DNA of 5,862 bases from Gammaproteobacteria bacterium (lineage in GTDB: Bacteria; Pseudomonadota; Gammaproteobacteria; SG8-11). This document shows, piece after piece, positions 1 through 5,862 of the stretch (its first letter is position 1; each line of letters begins with the position of its first letter). The stretch covers positions 1 through 5,862 of the forward strand of contig JACQEQ010000258.1 of NCBI GenBank assembly GCA_016200445.1, given 5' to 3'. The position numbers and the translations under genes were made by a program. The notes under the pieces are model-generated. The model saw only the letters and a list, made by a program, of their open reading frames with translations, searched no databases and was not told the origin of the DNA.

Positions 1-1
1 A

Positions 2-454
2 CCCGAATTTCAATACAACAAAGTCGGTACCTCCGCCTACTCGGGAACCTCTGTGCCGCAACGCCTGAACGAAGATGTAACCTGGAAAATGAACACGCAG
101 CTGCGGCTCGAAGCCGCGGTGCGTTCACGCGATGAACAGTGGAGCATGGGCGCGTCGATCGATACCACCGCCGTGGAAGATCCGCTGGGTCATGACTACC
201 AATGGGTTGCCGCAGGCACGGCCTACACGCCGCGAACCGGATGGGTCCCAGGACTGCACGCGGCGTATCAGGTCAACACGCGCGGCTCCAAACTGCGCTA
301 CGTCACCACGGGCCTGACGCTGTTCAACACCTTATCGTTCGACATGACGCGCAGCATTGACACCGTGCATCTCGAATCAAACGATGTCTTGTCTATCCAT
401 GGCCGCTACCCGCGCAGCGTGATTTACAACTTGCTATTGGAAATTGTTATCTAG
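2..454 (+). CDS. C-terminal fragment of a probable outer-membrane beta-barrel protein
   Basis: The reading frame is open from the left edge (first full codon at position 2) to a TAG at 452-454, so the true start lies outside the window; the GTG at 53 is only the first possible start inside it. The 150 visible residues alternate polar and hydrophobic or aromatic positions in short runs separated by turn-like segments, for example WKMNTQLRLEAAVRSR, then SRDEQ, then WSMGASIDTTAV, then EDPLGHD, then YQWVAAGTAYTPR. It ends in a strand-like RSVIYNLLLEIVI. This is the pattern of antiparallel transmembrane beta-hairpins and a closing C-terminal strand, although the last residue is Ile rather than the usual Phe. 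There are no cysteines and no recognisable catalytic motif. I do not recognise the family; a porin-like or surface-export barrel is an inference. It converges on the large lipoprotein gene, with 68 bases between the stops. Confidence 0.6.
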   Translation, partial: PEFQYNKVGTSAYSGTSVPQRLNEDVTWKMNTQLRLEAAVRSRDEQWSMGASIDTTAVEDPLGHDYQWVAAGTAYTPRTGWVPGLHAAYQVNTRGSKLRYVTTGLTLFNTLSFDMTRSIDTVHLESNDVLSIHGRYPRSVIYNLLLEIVI

Positions 455-522
455 CGCGCAGGGAGTCATGACTTGACTAATGCAAGTGTGAATAGACATA
501 GCAACACACGATGCCGATCTCA
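455..522. other. Short gap between convergent genes
   Basis: This gap separates the stops of two convergent genes. It contains a perfect 10-base palindrome, AGTCATGACT, and a weak GTGTG/CACAC inverted pair with a 14-base loop. Neither is followed by a T-run on either strand, so no intrinsic terminator can be supported here. Confidence 0.5.
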
Positions 523-3102
523 TCACGGACCACTCAAACCGGTGACCGTCATCGGGGCGCCGGAATTGGTGGTGCTGCCGTTGCCGAGTTGGCCGTAGAG
601 GTTGTATCCCCAACACTGTACTGCGCCGGTGCTGATGAGTGCGCAGAGGTGTCCGAATCCTGAAGTCAACATCGTGACCGTGCCGCTCAGGCCAGTGACC
701 GTCACCGGTGTATTGGAACTTGTGGTGCTGCCGTTGCCGAGCTGGCCGTAGAGGTTATATCCCCAACACTGTGCTGTGCCCACGTTGGATAGTGCGCAGG
801 TGTGTTGCGCTCCCGCAGTCAACGTGAGTACTGAACCGCTCAGGCTGGTGACCGTGACCGGGGTGGTGGAGCTGGTGTTGCTGCCATTGCCGAGTTGGCC
901 GTTCGTGTTAAAGCCCCAACACTGTATCGCGCCGACACTGGTAAGCGCACAGGTGTGTTGGTTGCCTGCGGCCAGAGTGGTTACCGAACCGCTCAGCCCG
1001 GTGACGGCGACCGGGGTTGTGGAATTCATGGTGCTGCCGTTGCCGAGTTGGCCATAGGAGTTGTATCCCCAGCACTGCATTGCCCCCGCGCTGGTTAGCA
1101 CGCAGTTGTGTTGAGTTCCGGCCACGAGCGTTGTTGTCGATGCACTTAGGCCGGCGACCGTGACCGGGGTGCTTGAATTCGTGTTCGTGCCGTTGCCCAG
1201 TTGGCCGTTCGCGTTATAGCCCCAACACTGCACAGCACCGGCGCTGGTCAGCACGCAGTTGTGATAGTTGCCTGCGACCAACGCCGTCACTTGCCCGCTA
1301 ATGCCTGTGACCGTCACGGGACTGTTGGAACTCGTCGTGCTGCCGTTGCCGAGTTGGCCGTAGGCGTTGTATCCCCAACACTGCACGGTGCCCAGGCGGG
1401 TCAGTGCGCAGGTGTGCTGAGACCCGGTGGCCAGTGCGGTCACTGGACTGCTCAGGCCCGCCACGGTCACGGGGATCATTGATCTTACGGTGTTGCCGTT
1501 GCCCAGTTCACAGAAGTAATTATCGCCCCAACAAACTACCGGGCCTGCGTTGGACAACGCGCAGGTGTGCGAAACCCCGGTCGCGATTTTCGACGCAATC
1601 CGTGTGATGGCCGGTTCTGCAAAAGTTACCGTGACATTGCAATCCGCAGTAATGGCGCCTGTTGTATACACATCTCCGGCGAGAGTTCCGCTGCATCCGA
1701 CGGCGGTGATACTGGCAACGCTGAAACCGGTATCCGCAGTTACGGCCAGCAGCGTGCTCACGCCTTGCGCGACGCTGACACTGGCCGGTGTGATGCTGCC
1801 CCCGGCGCCAGCGCTGGCGGTTACGGTAAATAGGTTTGCCACAAAGCTGGCTGTGACTGTGCAGTTGGCGGTGATCGGTCCGGTTACGTAGGTGTTACCG
1901 GTGAGCGTTCCGGTGCAACCAGATGCCGTAACACTCGCAATGCGGAAGCCGCTATCCGGTGTCACGGTGAGAGTCGCTGTTGCATCCTGGATCACACTCG
2001 CCGTGCCGGGCGTGATGCTACCGCCAGCACCAGCAAGGGCATTCACCGTATAGGTGTTGGTACCAGCTTGGGTGGAAAAGGCCGTTGTAACCGTGCAGTT
2101 CGCCATGATGGGGCCAGTTGTATACGTCATGCCGGCGAGGCTTCCACTGCAGCCAGCGGCAGTGACGCTGGCAATGTAAAAACCGGTGTCCGGTGTGATC
2201 GACAAGACCGCTTTAGCACCCGAAGCGACGCTGGTACTGAGCGGCGAGATGCTGCCACCGGCACCCGCAATTGCGCTCACCGTAAACGTGTTTGCTGCAA
2301 AAGTGACTGCCACGGTGCAGTCTGAACTCAGCGGGGCAGTCAGGTAGTTCGTCCCAGACAGTGTTCCGGTACAGCCGCTGGGCGTTACGCTGGCAATGCC
2401 AAAGCCGCTCTCTGGTATCACTGTCAATGTGGCACTCGTGCCTTGAGCAACGCTGATGCTGGTCGGCGAAATGCTGCCGCCCACACCGGCGCTGGTGTTG
2501 ACAGTAAAGAAATTGGTGATGGCAACAAAGCTTGCGGCCACGCTGCAATCTGCAGTGATGGAGCCGGTGACGTAACTCGTGCCGGTCAGCGTCCCGGTGC
2601 AGCCGTTGGGCGTAATACTCGCAATGCGAAAGCCGCTCTCGGGTGTCACCGTTAGCGTGGCGCTTGCACCTTGTTCAACGCTGACGCTGAGCGGCAAAAT
2701 GCTGCCGCCGGCAGCCGCACTGGCGCTGACCGTAAAGAAATTGGTGAGGGCAACAAAGCTTGCGGTCACGCTGCAATCTGCGGTGATGGGATCGGTGACG
2801 TAATTCGTGCCGCTCAACGTCCCGGTGCAGCCGCTGGGCGTAACACTCGCAATGCGAAAGCCGCTCTCGGCTGTCACCGTCAACGTCGCGCTCGTGCCTT
2901 GCGCGACACTGATACTGGCGGGAGAAATGCTGCCGCCGGTCTGCGCAGTGGCGTTCACGGTATACGTTGGCGTGCCTATTTCCGTAGGCATTTCCGTCGG
3001 TGTTTCTGTTTGCCGCGCGTTGCCGCCGCTGTCGCTACAACCCGCAGCGAAAACGCTAAACACAAATGCAAACGCAAGAATAAAGTGGCGTGTTGTTAAC
3101 AT
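523..3102 (-). CDS. Lipoprotein with six InlB-B-like repeats and seven RCC1 repeats
   Basis: An 859-residue predicted exported lipoprotein. Residues 1-21 are a signal peptide with a hydrophobic FILAFAFVFSVFAA core and a lipobox AAG-Cys22. Residues 23-46 are a Ser/Gly then Thr/Pro/Glu linker (TETPTEMPTEIGTPT). Residues 47-497 hold six repeats of 74-78 residues resembling the divergent InlB B-repeat family, each with the pattern [YF]TV..A..GGSI.P...SV..G....L.[VI]....GF..ASI/VT..GC.G.L....Y.T..[IL]...C.V...F. Residues 503-859 are seven 51-residue RCC1 repeats (CAL...G...CWG.N..GQLGNG.....PVTV.GLSG), which should close into a seven-bladed propeller. The ATG at 3102 fits the signal peptide and has an AGGA 11 bases upstream. 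Each repeat has two cysteines; none of the RCC1 nucleotide-exchange context of the eukaryotic protein is implied. A surface binding or adhesion role is inferred; partner unknown. It is divergent from the other lipoprotein at 3532. Confidence 0.93.
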   Translation of the reverse strand: MLTTRHFILAFAFVFSVFAAGCSDSGGNARQTETPTEMPTEIGTPTYTVNATAQTGGSISPASISVAQGTSATLTVTAESGFRIASVTPSGCTGTLSGTNYVTDPITADCSVTASFVALTNFFTVSASAAAGGSILPLSVSVEQGASATLTVTPESGFRIASITPNGCTGTLTGTSYVTGSITADCSVAASFVAITNFFTVNTSAGVGGSISPTSISVAQGTSATLTVIPESGFGIASVTPSGCTGTLSGTNYLTAPLSSDCTVAVTFAANTFTVSAIAGAGGSISPLSTSVASGAKAVLSITPDTGFYIASVTAAGCSGSLAGMTYTTGPIMANCTVTTAFSTQAGTNTYTVNALAGAGGSITPGTASVIQDATATLTVTPDSGFRIASVTASGCTGTLTGNTYVTGPITANCTVTASFVANLFTVTASAGAGGSITPASVSVAQGVSTLLAVTADTGFSVASITAVGCSGTLAGDVYTTGAITADCNVTVTFAEPAITRIASKIATGVSHTCALSNAGPVVCWGDNYFCELGNGNTVRSMIPVTVAGLSSPVTALATGSQHTCALTRLGTVQCWGYNAYGQLGNGSTTSSNSPVTVTGISGQVTALVAGNYHNCVLTSAGAVQCWGYNANGQLGNGTNTNSSTPVTVAGLSASTTTLVAGTQHNCVLTSAGAMQCWGYNSYGQLGNGSTMNSTTPVAVTGLSGSVTTLAAGNQHTCALTSVGAIQCWGFNTNGQLGNGSNTSSTTPVTVTSLSGSVLTLTAGAQHTCALSNVGTAQCWGYNLYGQLGNGSTTSSNTPVTVTGLSGTVTMLTSGFGHLCALISTGAVQCWGYNLYGQLGNGSTTNSGAPMTVTGLSGP
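526..1596 (-). repeat. Seven tandem 153-base RCC1-coding repeats
   Basis: The conserved core coding for LGNG begins at plus-strand positions 581, 734, 887, 1040, 1193, 1346 and 1499, so every step is exactly 153 bases (51 codons) with no indels. In protein terms the repeats are residues 503-553, 554-604, 605-655, 656-706, 707-757, 758-808 and 809-859. Repeats 2-7 are close to each other; the first (N-terminal, 1444-1596) is the most divergent, reading CWGDNYFCELGNG where the others read CWG.N..GQLGNG. The gene stops right after the seventh unit, so the propeller appears complete. Confidence 0.93.
1612..2964 (-). repeat. Six tandem InlB-B-like repeats, 222-234 bases each
   Basis: Marker positions at the first conserved Cys of each unit are spaced 228, 228, 222, 234 and 222 bases from the N-terminal to the C-terminal unit, or 76, 76, 74, 78 and 74 codons. 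Units begin near residues 47, 123, 199, 273, 351 and 425. The first two units are very similar in DNA, sharing an identical 26-base stretch at 2617-2642 and 2845-2870, which suggests fairly recent internal duplication. The length changes fall in the inter-repeat linkers (VALTNF, VAITNF, AAN, STQAGTN). Every unit keeps both cysteines. Confidence 0.85.
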
Positions 3103-3113
3103 ACGAGCGGCTT

Positions 3114-3117
3114 TCCT
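3114..3117 (-). promoter_or_regulatory. Ribosome binding site of the InlB/RCC1 lipoprotein gene
   Basis: Read on the minus strand, AGGA (within ACAGGAAAG) lies 11 bases before the ATG at 3102-3100. The spacing is on the long side but it is the only purine-rich core close to a start that gives a proper signal peptide. Confidence 0.5.
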
Positions 3118-3141
3118 GTAATGGCAGCAGACGATGGACTA

Positions 3142-3156
3142 TGCAGCCAAGCTGCA
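3142..3156. repeat. Perfect 6-base inverted repeat, TGCAGC-CAA-GCTGCA
   Basis: The arms at 3142-3147 and 3151-3156 are exact reverse complements with a 3-base spacer. It sits about 25 bases upstream of the AGGA of the minus-strand lipoprotein gene, so it could be an operator half-site pair or a small hairpin in the 5' leader. It is short enough to arise by chance. Confidence 0.4.
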
Positions 3157-3435
3157 GAGCGCGTTTTATTGTCATTTCCTGGCACCGGATGGCTATCTAG
3201 CAAGTGCAGGCCATGTAAAACGCGCGGGACGACCATCCCAACGCTCGAAGAATGCAAATGGCAAGCCAGCTAGAACAGGCGCGAAGTTCGAAGTAATTCG
3301 TACGATGATTTCAGTGAGGACTTATTAATAAAAATGCCGTTGGTGTGTTTATCGGGCGTGTACGGGTTGACTGATCGCGCGAGTGTGAGAATACGAAGAC
3401 AGAGAAAGTTCTTTTCTGAACATTGACGTGCCCTA

Positions 3436-3450
3436 TCCAATTTTTTTGGA
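3436..3450. repeat. 5-base inverted repeat TCCAA-TTTTT-TTGGA
   Basis: The arms at 3436-3440 and 3446-3450 are exact reverse complements around five T residues. The right arm contains the GGA of the GGAG sequence (3448-3451), so in RNA the hairpin could partly mask that potential ribosome binding site. The stem is weak (five pairs, two of them G-C). Confidence 0.35.
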
Positions 3451-3531
3451 GTGAGACGTGGTTATTCTCGGCCTACTCATGCCCGAGTTATGCTAACCAA
3501 ACAATACAGAAATCAGGGATCGAAACGGGTT

Positions 3532-5511
3532 ATGTTGAAATGTAAATGTGGATCAATCCAAACAATTGTTCAGCGTACGACGGTAATTTTGTTGTTCGTT
3601 CTTTCCCCACTCCTAGCCAGCTGTGGCAGTGGAGATGGCGCAAACACCGTAGCTGATTCCACAAATCCTGGCTCGATCGTCACCGTAAGCGCGAAATCGC
3701 TGGCTTTCGCAGCAGTCAGAAGCGCTGCGTTGCCACCGTCACAGGACATTGTGCTCACGGTGAATTATCCGCCACCCTATGTTGCTGGGGTTGCCTATCC
3801 GCCGGGAGTCACGCCTGCCGCATGGCTCGGAGTTACCGCGACCGGTTCAAGCGGCCAATTTATATTCCGCTTTGCCGTTAACACCACGCAACTATCACCT
3901 GGCACCTATACGACCACCGTGGGCGTTGGCATTGGGCAGTCCGATGGAACGATCATCGCGTACGAGACAGTTGCAATCAGCTACGTGGTCTCCAGCCTGG
4001 GTGCTGCGACTGGCGCACTCAGCTTCGCGTACGAGCGCGGACAACCCGCACCCCAAAAACAACTTAGTCTGCTGGGTTCCGGAAATTGGACCGCATCTGC
4101 GGATTCTTGGCTGAGCTTGAGCGCCAACTCCGGAACGTTACCCGCCACGATCATGGTCGGCATCGACCCGGCGAATGCCGCCGGTTTAGCCACCGGCGAT
4201 TATTCAGGCACGATTACCTTTACACGTACGGGATCCAGCGAGACGGCCAGCGTCAAAGTCGCATTGAAGGCGTATGCAGGGTCGCATCGATTACGGGTGT
4301 CTAACGATGGCGTTGCGTTTGCAACGACCCCCGGGCGGTCAAATCTATCGCGAACCATGTCGGTGACGGATAACTTCGGCATGACTACCAGTTGGTCCGC
4401 GAGCGCAGATCAGTCTTGGCTCACGGTGACTTCGAGCGGCACCACACCTGGCTCGCTGGTACTCACGGCAAATGCGGCTGGCCTTGCAGCCGATAATGTC
4501 TATACCGCCACCGTTTCGATTATCTATGGCGACAGCACGATTCAAAACATCGCGACAATCAATGTAGGTCTGTGGGTAGGATCGGCAACGCCAATGTCCC
4601 CGGCCAGTGTCAGTGGCCTGTTCACCCAGGTAGTCGCAGACCCGGTTCGTCCCTATGCATATGCGCATAGCGCGGGAACGGAGCTCGCGGTATATAACGT
4701 CTATACCGGTGCTTTGGTCAGGACGATCAACGCGGTCGCCGGCCAAGCAGGCCATATGGCGATCAGCAGTGATGGGCGCCGGTTGTTTGTTGTCGATGAT
4801 CTCAACAACAAAATTGTGCCCATCGATCTCAACGACTTCTCCGTCGGTACGCCCTGGCCATCGGGCGCGCGGGCGAGCGGCATGTATCTTTCCTACGCAC
4901 GTAGCAATGACATGGGTCTGATCGTTACCGGCTATGGAAACATATTCCGCACAGACGGTGTAAAACTGACGCAAACCTTTGGCGATAGCTTAAGTAACTA
5001 CTCTGAAATTCCGGCAGCAAGTAGCGATGGAACACAGCTGTGTCATGTCAACACGGGTACCAGTCCGTACACCGTGGTCTGCCATTCGCTTTTCTACGGC
5101 TATTCGACAGGGGACGCGATGCTGGGTCTGTCGAAGTCACTTAGATCCGGAGGCAGTGATGGGCGTGACATTGCACTGAACGCCGATGGCTCGCTGGTTT
5201 ACGTGGCCGCCGGCGCGCCATACGCGTTCCTCGCTTATAACACCGCCACGATGGAGACCGCGCAGACGTTGGCTGCCAGTTCTTACCCGAACACAATCGA
5301 AATCGCCGCTAACGGACTCGTCTTCGGCGGGATCGATACAACCGGCTCAAACGACGTTTGGGTTTATGATTCGAGCGGCGTGCTATCGACCATGTTCAGC
5401 ACCAGTAGCCTCGTATCGGGCCAGCTCGCATTGTCGGGTGACAGTCTGCGCATGATCACCCTGGAACGCGGGCCGGACATTACGGGATTGGCGCTGCGCA
5501 CGATCCCGTAA
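3532..5511 (+). CDS. Lipoprotein with three BACON/Ig-like modules and a C-terminal beta-propeller
   Basis: A 659-residue predicted exported lipoprotein, unrecognised as a named protein. From the ATG at 3532, residues 1-30 form a signal peptide (basic start, core TVILLFVLSPLLAS) and the lipobox LAS-Cys31. Earlier in-frame starts exist (GTG 3451, ATG 3490) but would add 14-27 residues before an already complete signal peptide; an AGGGA lies 12 bases before 3532. Three beta-sandwich modules follow: about 49-153 (WLGVTATG...NTTQLSPGTYTTTVGV), 160-247 (WLSLSANSG...GDYSGTITFT) and 251-348 (WLTVTSSG...YTATVSI). Each has the WL.V/L and G.Y...V/I pattern of BACON-type domains. Residues about 361-659 read as seven propeller blades of the YVTN/lactonase type, including YNVYTGALVRTI, AISSDGRRLFVVD and ALNADGSLVYVAAG. 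Cys504 and Cys517 fall in one blade. BACON modules are often linked to glycan or surface binding, but that role is only inferred here. Confidence 0.88.
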   Translation: MLKCKCGSIQTIVQRTTVILLFVLSPLLASCGSGDGANTVADSTNPGSIVTVSAKSLAFAAVRSAALPPSQDIVLTVNYPPPYVAGVAYPPGVTPAAWLGVTATGSSGQFIFRFAVNTTQLSPGTYTTTVGVGIGQSDGTIIAYETVAISYVVSSLGAATGALSFAYERGQPAPQKQLSLLGSGNWTASADSWLSLSANSGTLPATIMVGIDPANAAGLATGDYSGTITFTRTGSSETASVKVALKAYAGSHRLRVSNDGVAFATTPGRSNLSRTMSVTDNFGMTTSWSASADQSWLTVTSSGTTPGSLVLTANAAGLAADNVYTATVSIIYGDSTIQNIATINVGLWVGSATPMSPASVSGLFTQVVADPVRPYAYAHSAGTELAVYNVYTGALVRTINAVAGQAGHMAISSDGRRLFVVDDLNNKIVPIDLNDFSVGTPWPSGARASGMYLSYARSNDMGLIVTGYGNIFRTDGVKLTQTFGDSLSNYSEIPAASSDGTQLCHVNTGTSPYTVVCHSLFYGYSTGDAMLGLSKSLRSGGSDGRDIALNADGSLVYVAAGAPYAFLAYNTATMETAQTLAASSYPNTIEIAANGLVFGGIDTTGSNDVWVYDSSGVLSTMFSTSSLVSGQLALSGDSLRMITLERGPDITGLALRTIP

Positions 5512-5569
5512 TCCAGCTCAATTCGCAATAGTGGGTGAATTTCATTTACCACCACGTGTGCCGGACCCG
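5512..5569. other. Gap between convergent genes, with a weak hairpin
   Basis: This gap separates the stop of the BACON lipoprotein from the stop of the reverse-strand RluA-like remnant. GGTGAAT-TTC-ATTTACC at 5534-5550 can form a 7-base stem with one G-U pair, in a suitable position for a bidirectional stop to transcription, but no T-tract follows on either strand. A functional terminator is therefore not claimed. Confidence 0.35.
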
Positions 5570-5862
5570 CTAAAACGGACACGGGCTAAACCCTTTGATC
5601 CGTTCGCCGGTCACCGGATGGTCAAATTCAAGTGTGGTTGCATGCAGCATCAGACGCTTGGCCATGAAGAATGCTACAGGCCACAACCCAAAATGGGATG
5701 GCCGATTTCTCTGCTGTGAATCCGTAATTGATGGGTGCGCCCCGACATGGGCTTGAACAGCACGCGTGTCGTCGCGGGATGCTGTAATCGCTCGATGACT
5801 TCGTAGTGGGTCGATGCGCTTTTGCCCGTGTCATGACATATTTTCTGCAACGGAAAATTGGG
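5570..5862 (-). pseudogene. RluA-family pseudouridine synthase, C-terminal part, frameshifted
   Basis: Read on the minus strand from the right edge, 62 codons (5862-5677) give PNFPLQKICHDTGKSASTHYEV...TRVLFKPMSGRTHQLRIHSREIGHPILGCGL, then an in-frame TAG at 5676-5674. This matches the C-terminal half of RluA-type synthases, including the conserved GRTHQLR and GHPILG motifs. Reading on in another frame from 5674 gives AFFMAKRLMLHATTLEFDHPVTGERIKGFSPCPF and a TAG at 5572-5570, the expected family ending (LHA...HPVTGE...PF). One missing base after CTGTA would restore ...GLYAFFMAKRL. The short tail fits RluA rather than longer relatives; E. coli RluA modifies 23S rRNA U746 and tRNA U32. The catalytic Asp motif (HRLD) lies outside the window. 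The D usual in GCDLY/GD.LY is Gly here, a possible second change. A sequencing error is a fair alternative to a pseudogene. Confidence 0.82.

Larger units (their letters stand above)
3103..3531. other. Divergent intergenic region between the two lipoprotein genes
   Basis: About 430 bases lie between the two chosen start codons, so promoters for both genes should be here. An AT-rich patch (TTATTAATAAAAAT) lies at 3322-3335. On the plus strand a TTGACT at 3367-3372 resembles a -35 box, but the segment 17-18 bases downstream (AATACG/ATACGA) is a poor -10. On the minus strand GACAAT (3173-3168) resembles a -10 without a matching -35. No promoter is therefore called. Two inverted repeats, at 3142-3156 and 3436-3450, are listed separately. 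No RNA gene, and no convincing coding region other than the alternative starts discussed for the downstream gene, was seen. Confidence 0.55.

Noticed and set aside
463..509. Terminator between the convergent left genes
   Set aside because: Only a 10-base palindrome and a 5-base stem with a 14-base loop are present, with no T-tract.
776..1057. Plus-strand open frames inside the RCC1 repeat region (also 895-1098, 1201-1482, 1404-1607)
   Set aside because: They lie antisense to a strongly supported repeat protein. Their repetitive Pro/Val/Leu-rich translations just mirror the 153-base repeats, and they have no recognisable domains.
1550..1891. Plus-strand and alternative minus-strand frames inside the InlB-like region (including 2068-2325, 2213-2548, 2443-2655, 2671-3099, 2807-3121)
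   Set aside because: They are shadow frames of the InlB-like repeats, with low-complexity repetitive translations and no independent coding evidence.
526..2964. CRISPR array or mobile repeat suggested by the regular spacing
   Set aside because: The periods of 153 and about 228 bases are whole codon multiples inside one open frame and encode protein repeats; there is no short repeat/spacer pattern.
3134..3328. 64-codon plus-strand frame in the divergent intergenic region
   Set aside because: It has no good ribosome binding site, no recognisable motif, and occupies the region where both lipoprotein promoters are expected.
3367..3396. Possible sigma-70 promoter, TTGACT with a downstream AATACG/ATACGA
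   Set aside because: The -35 match is good, but the -10 matches the consensus at only about three of six positions, so no promoter is called.
4345..4974. 209-codon minus-strand frame opposite the BACON lipoprotein
   Set aside because: It is Arg/Cys/His-rich in a way typical of antisense shadows, and the plus-strand protein there has clear domain structure.
5628..5834. 68-codon minus-strand frame at the right edge
   Set aside because: It is a shifted frame of the RluA-like remnant; the correct frame from 5862 shows GRTHQLR and GHPILG motifs, which this one lacks.

Overview
The window looks like ordinary chromosomal or contig DNA from a Gram-negative bacterium, probably a Pseudomonadota member (gamma- or betaproteobacterial). 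The reasons are two predicted lipoproteins with clear lipoboxes, a protein tail that reads like an outer-membrane beta-barrel, and an RluA-type pseudouridine synthase. The base composition is moderately GC-rich. The genus cannot be named from the sequence, and no mobile element, CRISPR array, tRNA or rRNA was seen.

Layout from left to right: (1) positions 2-454, + strand, the C-terminal end of an unidentified probable outer-membrane beta-barrel protein that enters from the left edge; (2) 523-3102, - strand, a large lipoprotein made of a signal peptide, a Thr/Pro/Glu linker, six Cys-containing InlB-B-like repeats and seven RCC1 repeats; (3) about 430 bases of divergent intergenic DNA holding two short inverted repeats; (4) 3532-5511, + strand, a second lipoprotein made of a signal peptide, three BACON/Ig-like beta-sandwich modules and a probable seven-bladed YVTN/lactonase-like beta-propeller; (5) 5570-5862, - strand, the C-terminal part of an RluA-family pseudouridine synthase that enters from the right edge and is broken by an apparent one-base deletion.

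The two lipoproteins are divergently transcribed and have unrelated sequences but the same overall plan: a lipid anchor, a stalk of tandem beta domains, and a head that should be a seven-bladed propeller. Both are probably exported, perhaps to the cell surface, with binding or adhesion-type roles. No catalytic motif is visible in either, so their function is unknown. The most distinctive observations are the exact 153-base spacing of all seven RCC1 repeats, the regular cysteine pairs in all thirteen repeats of the first lipoprotein, and the frameshifted pseudouridine synthase at the right edge, which has no intact open frame and is easily missed. Nothing here clearly amounts to an undescribed multi-gene system.
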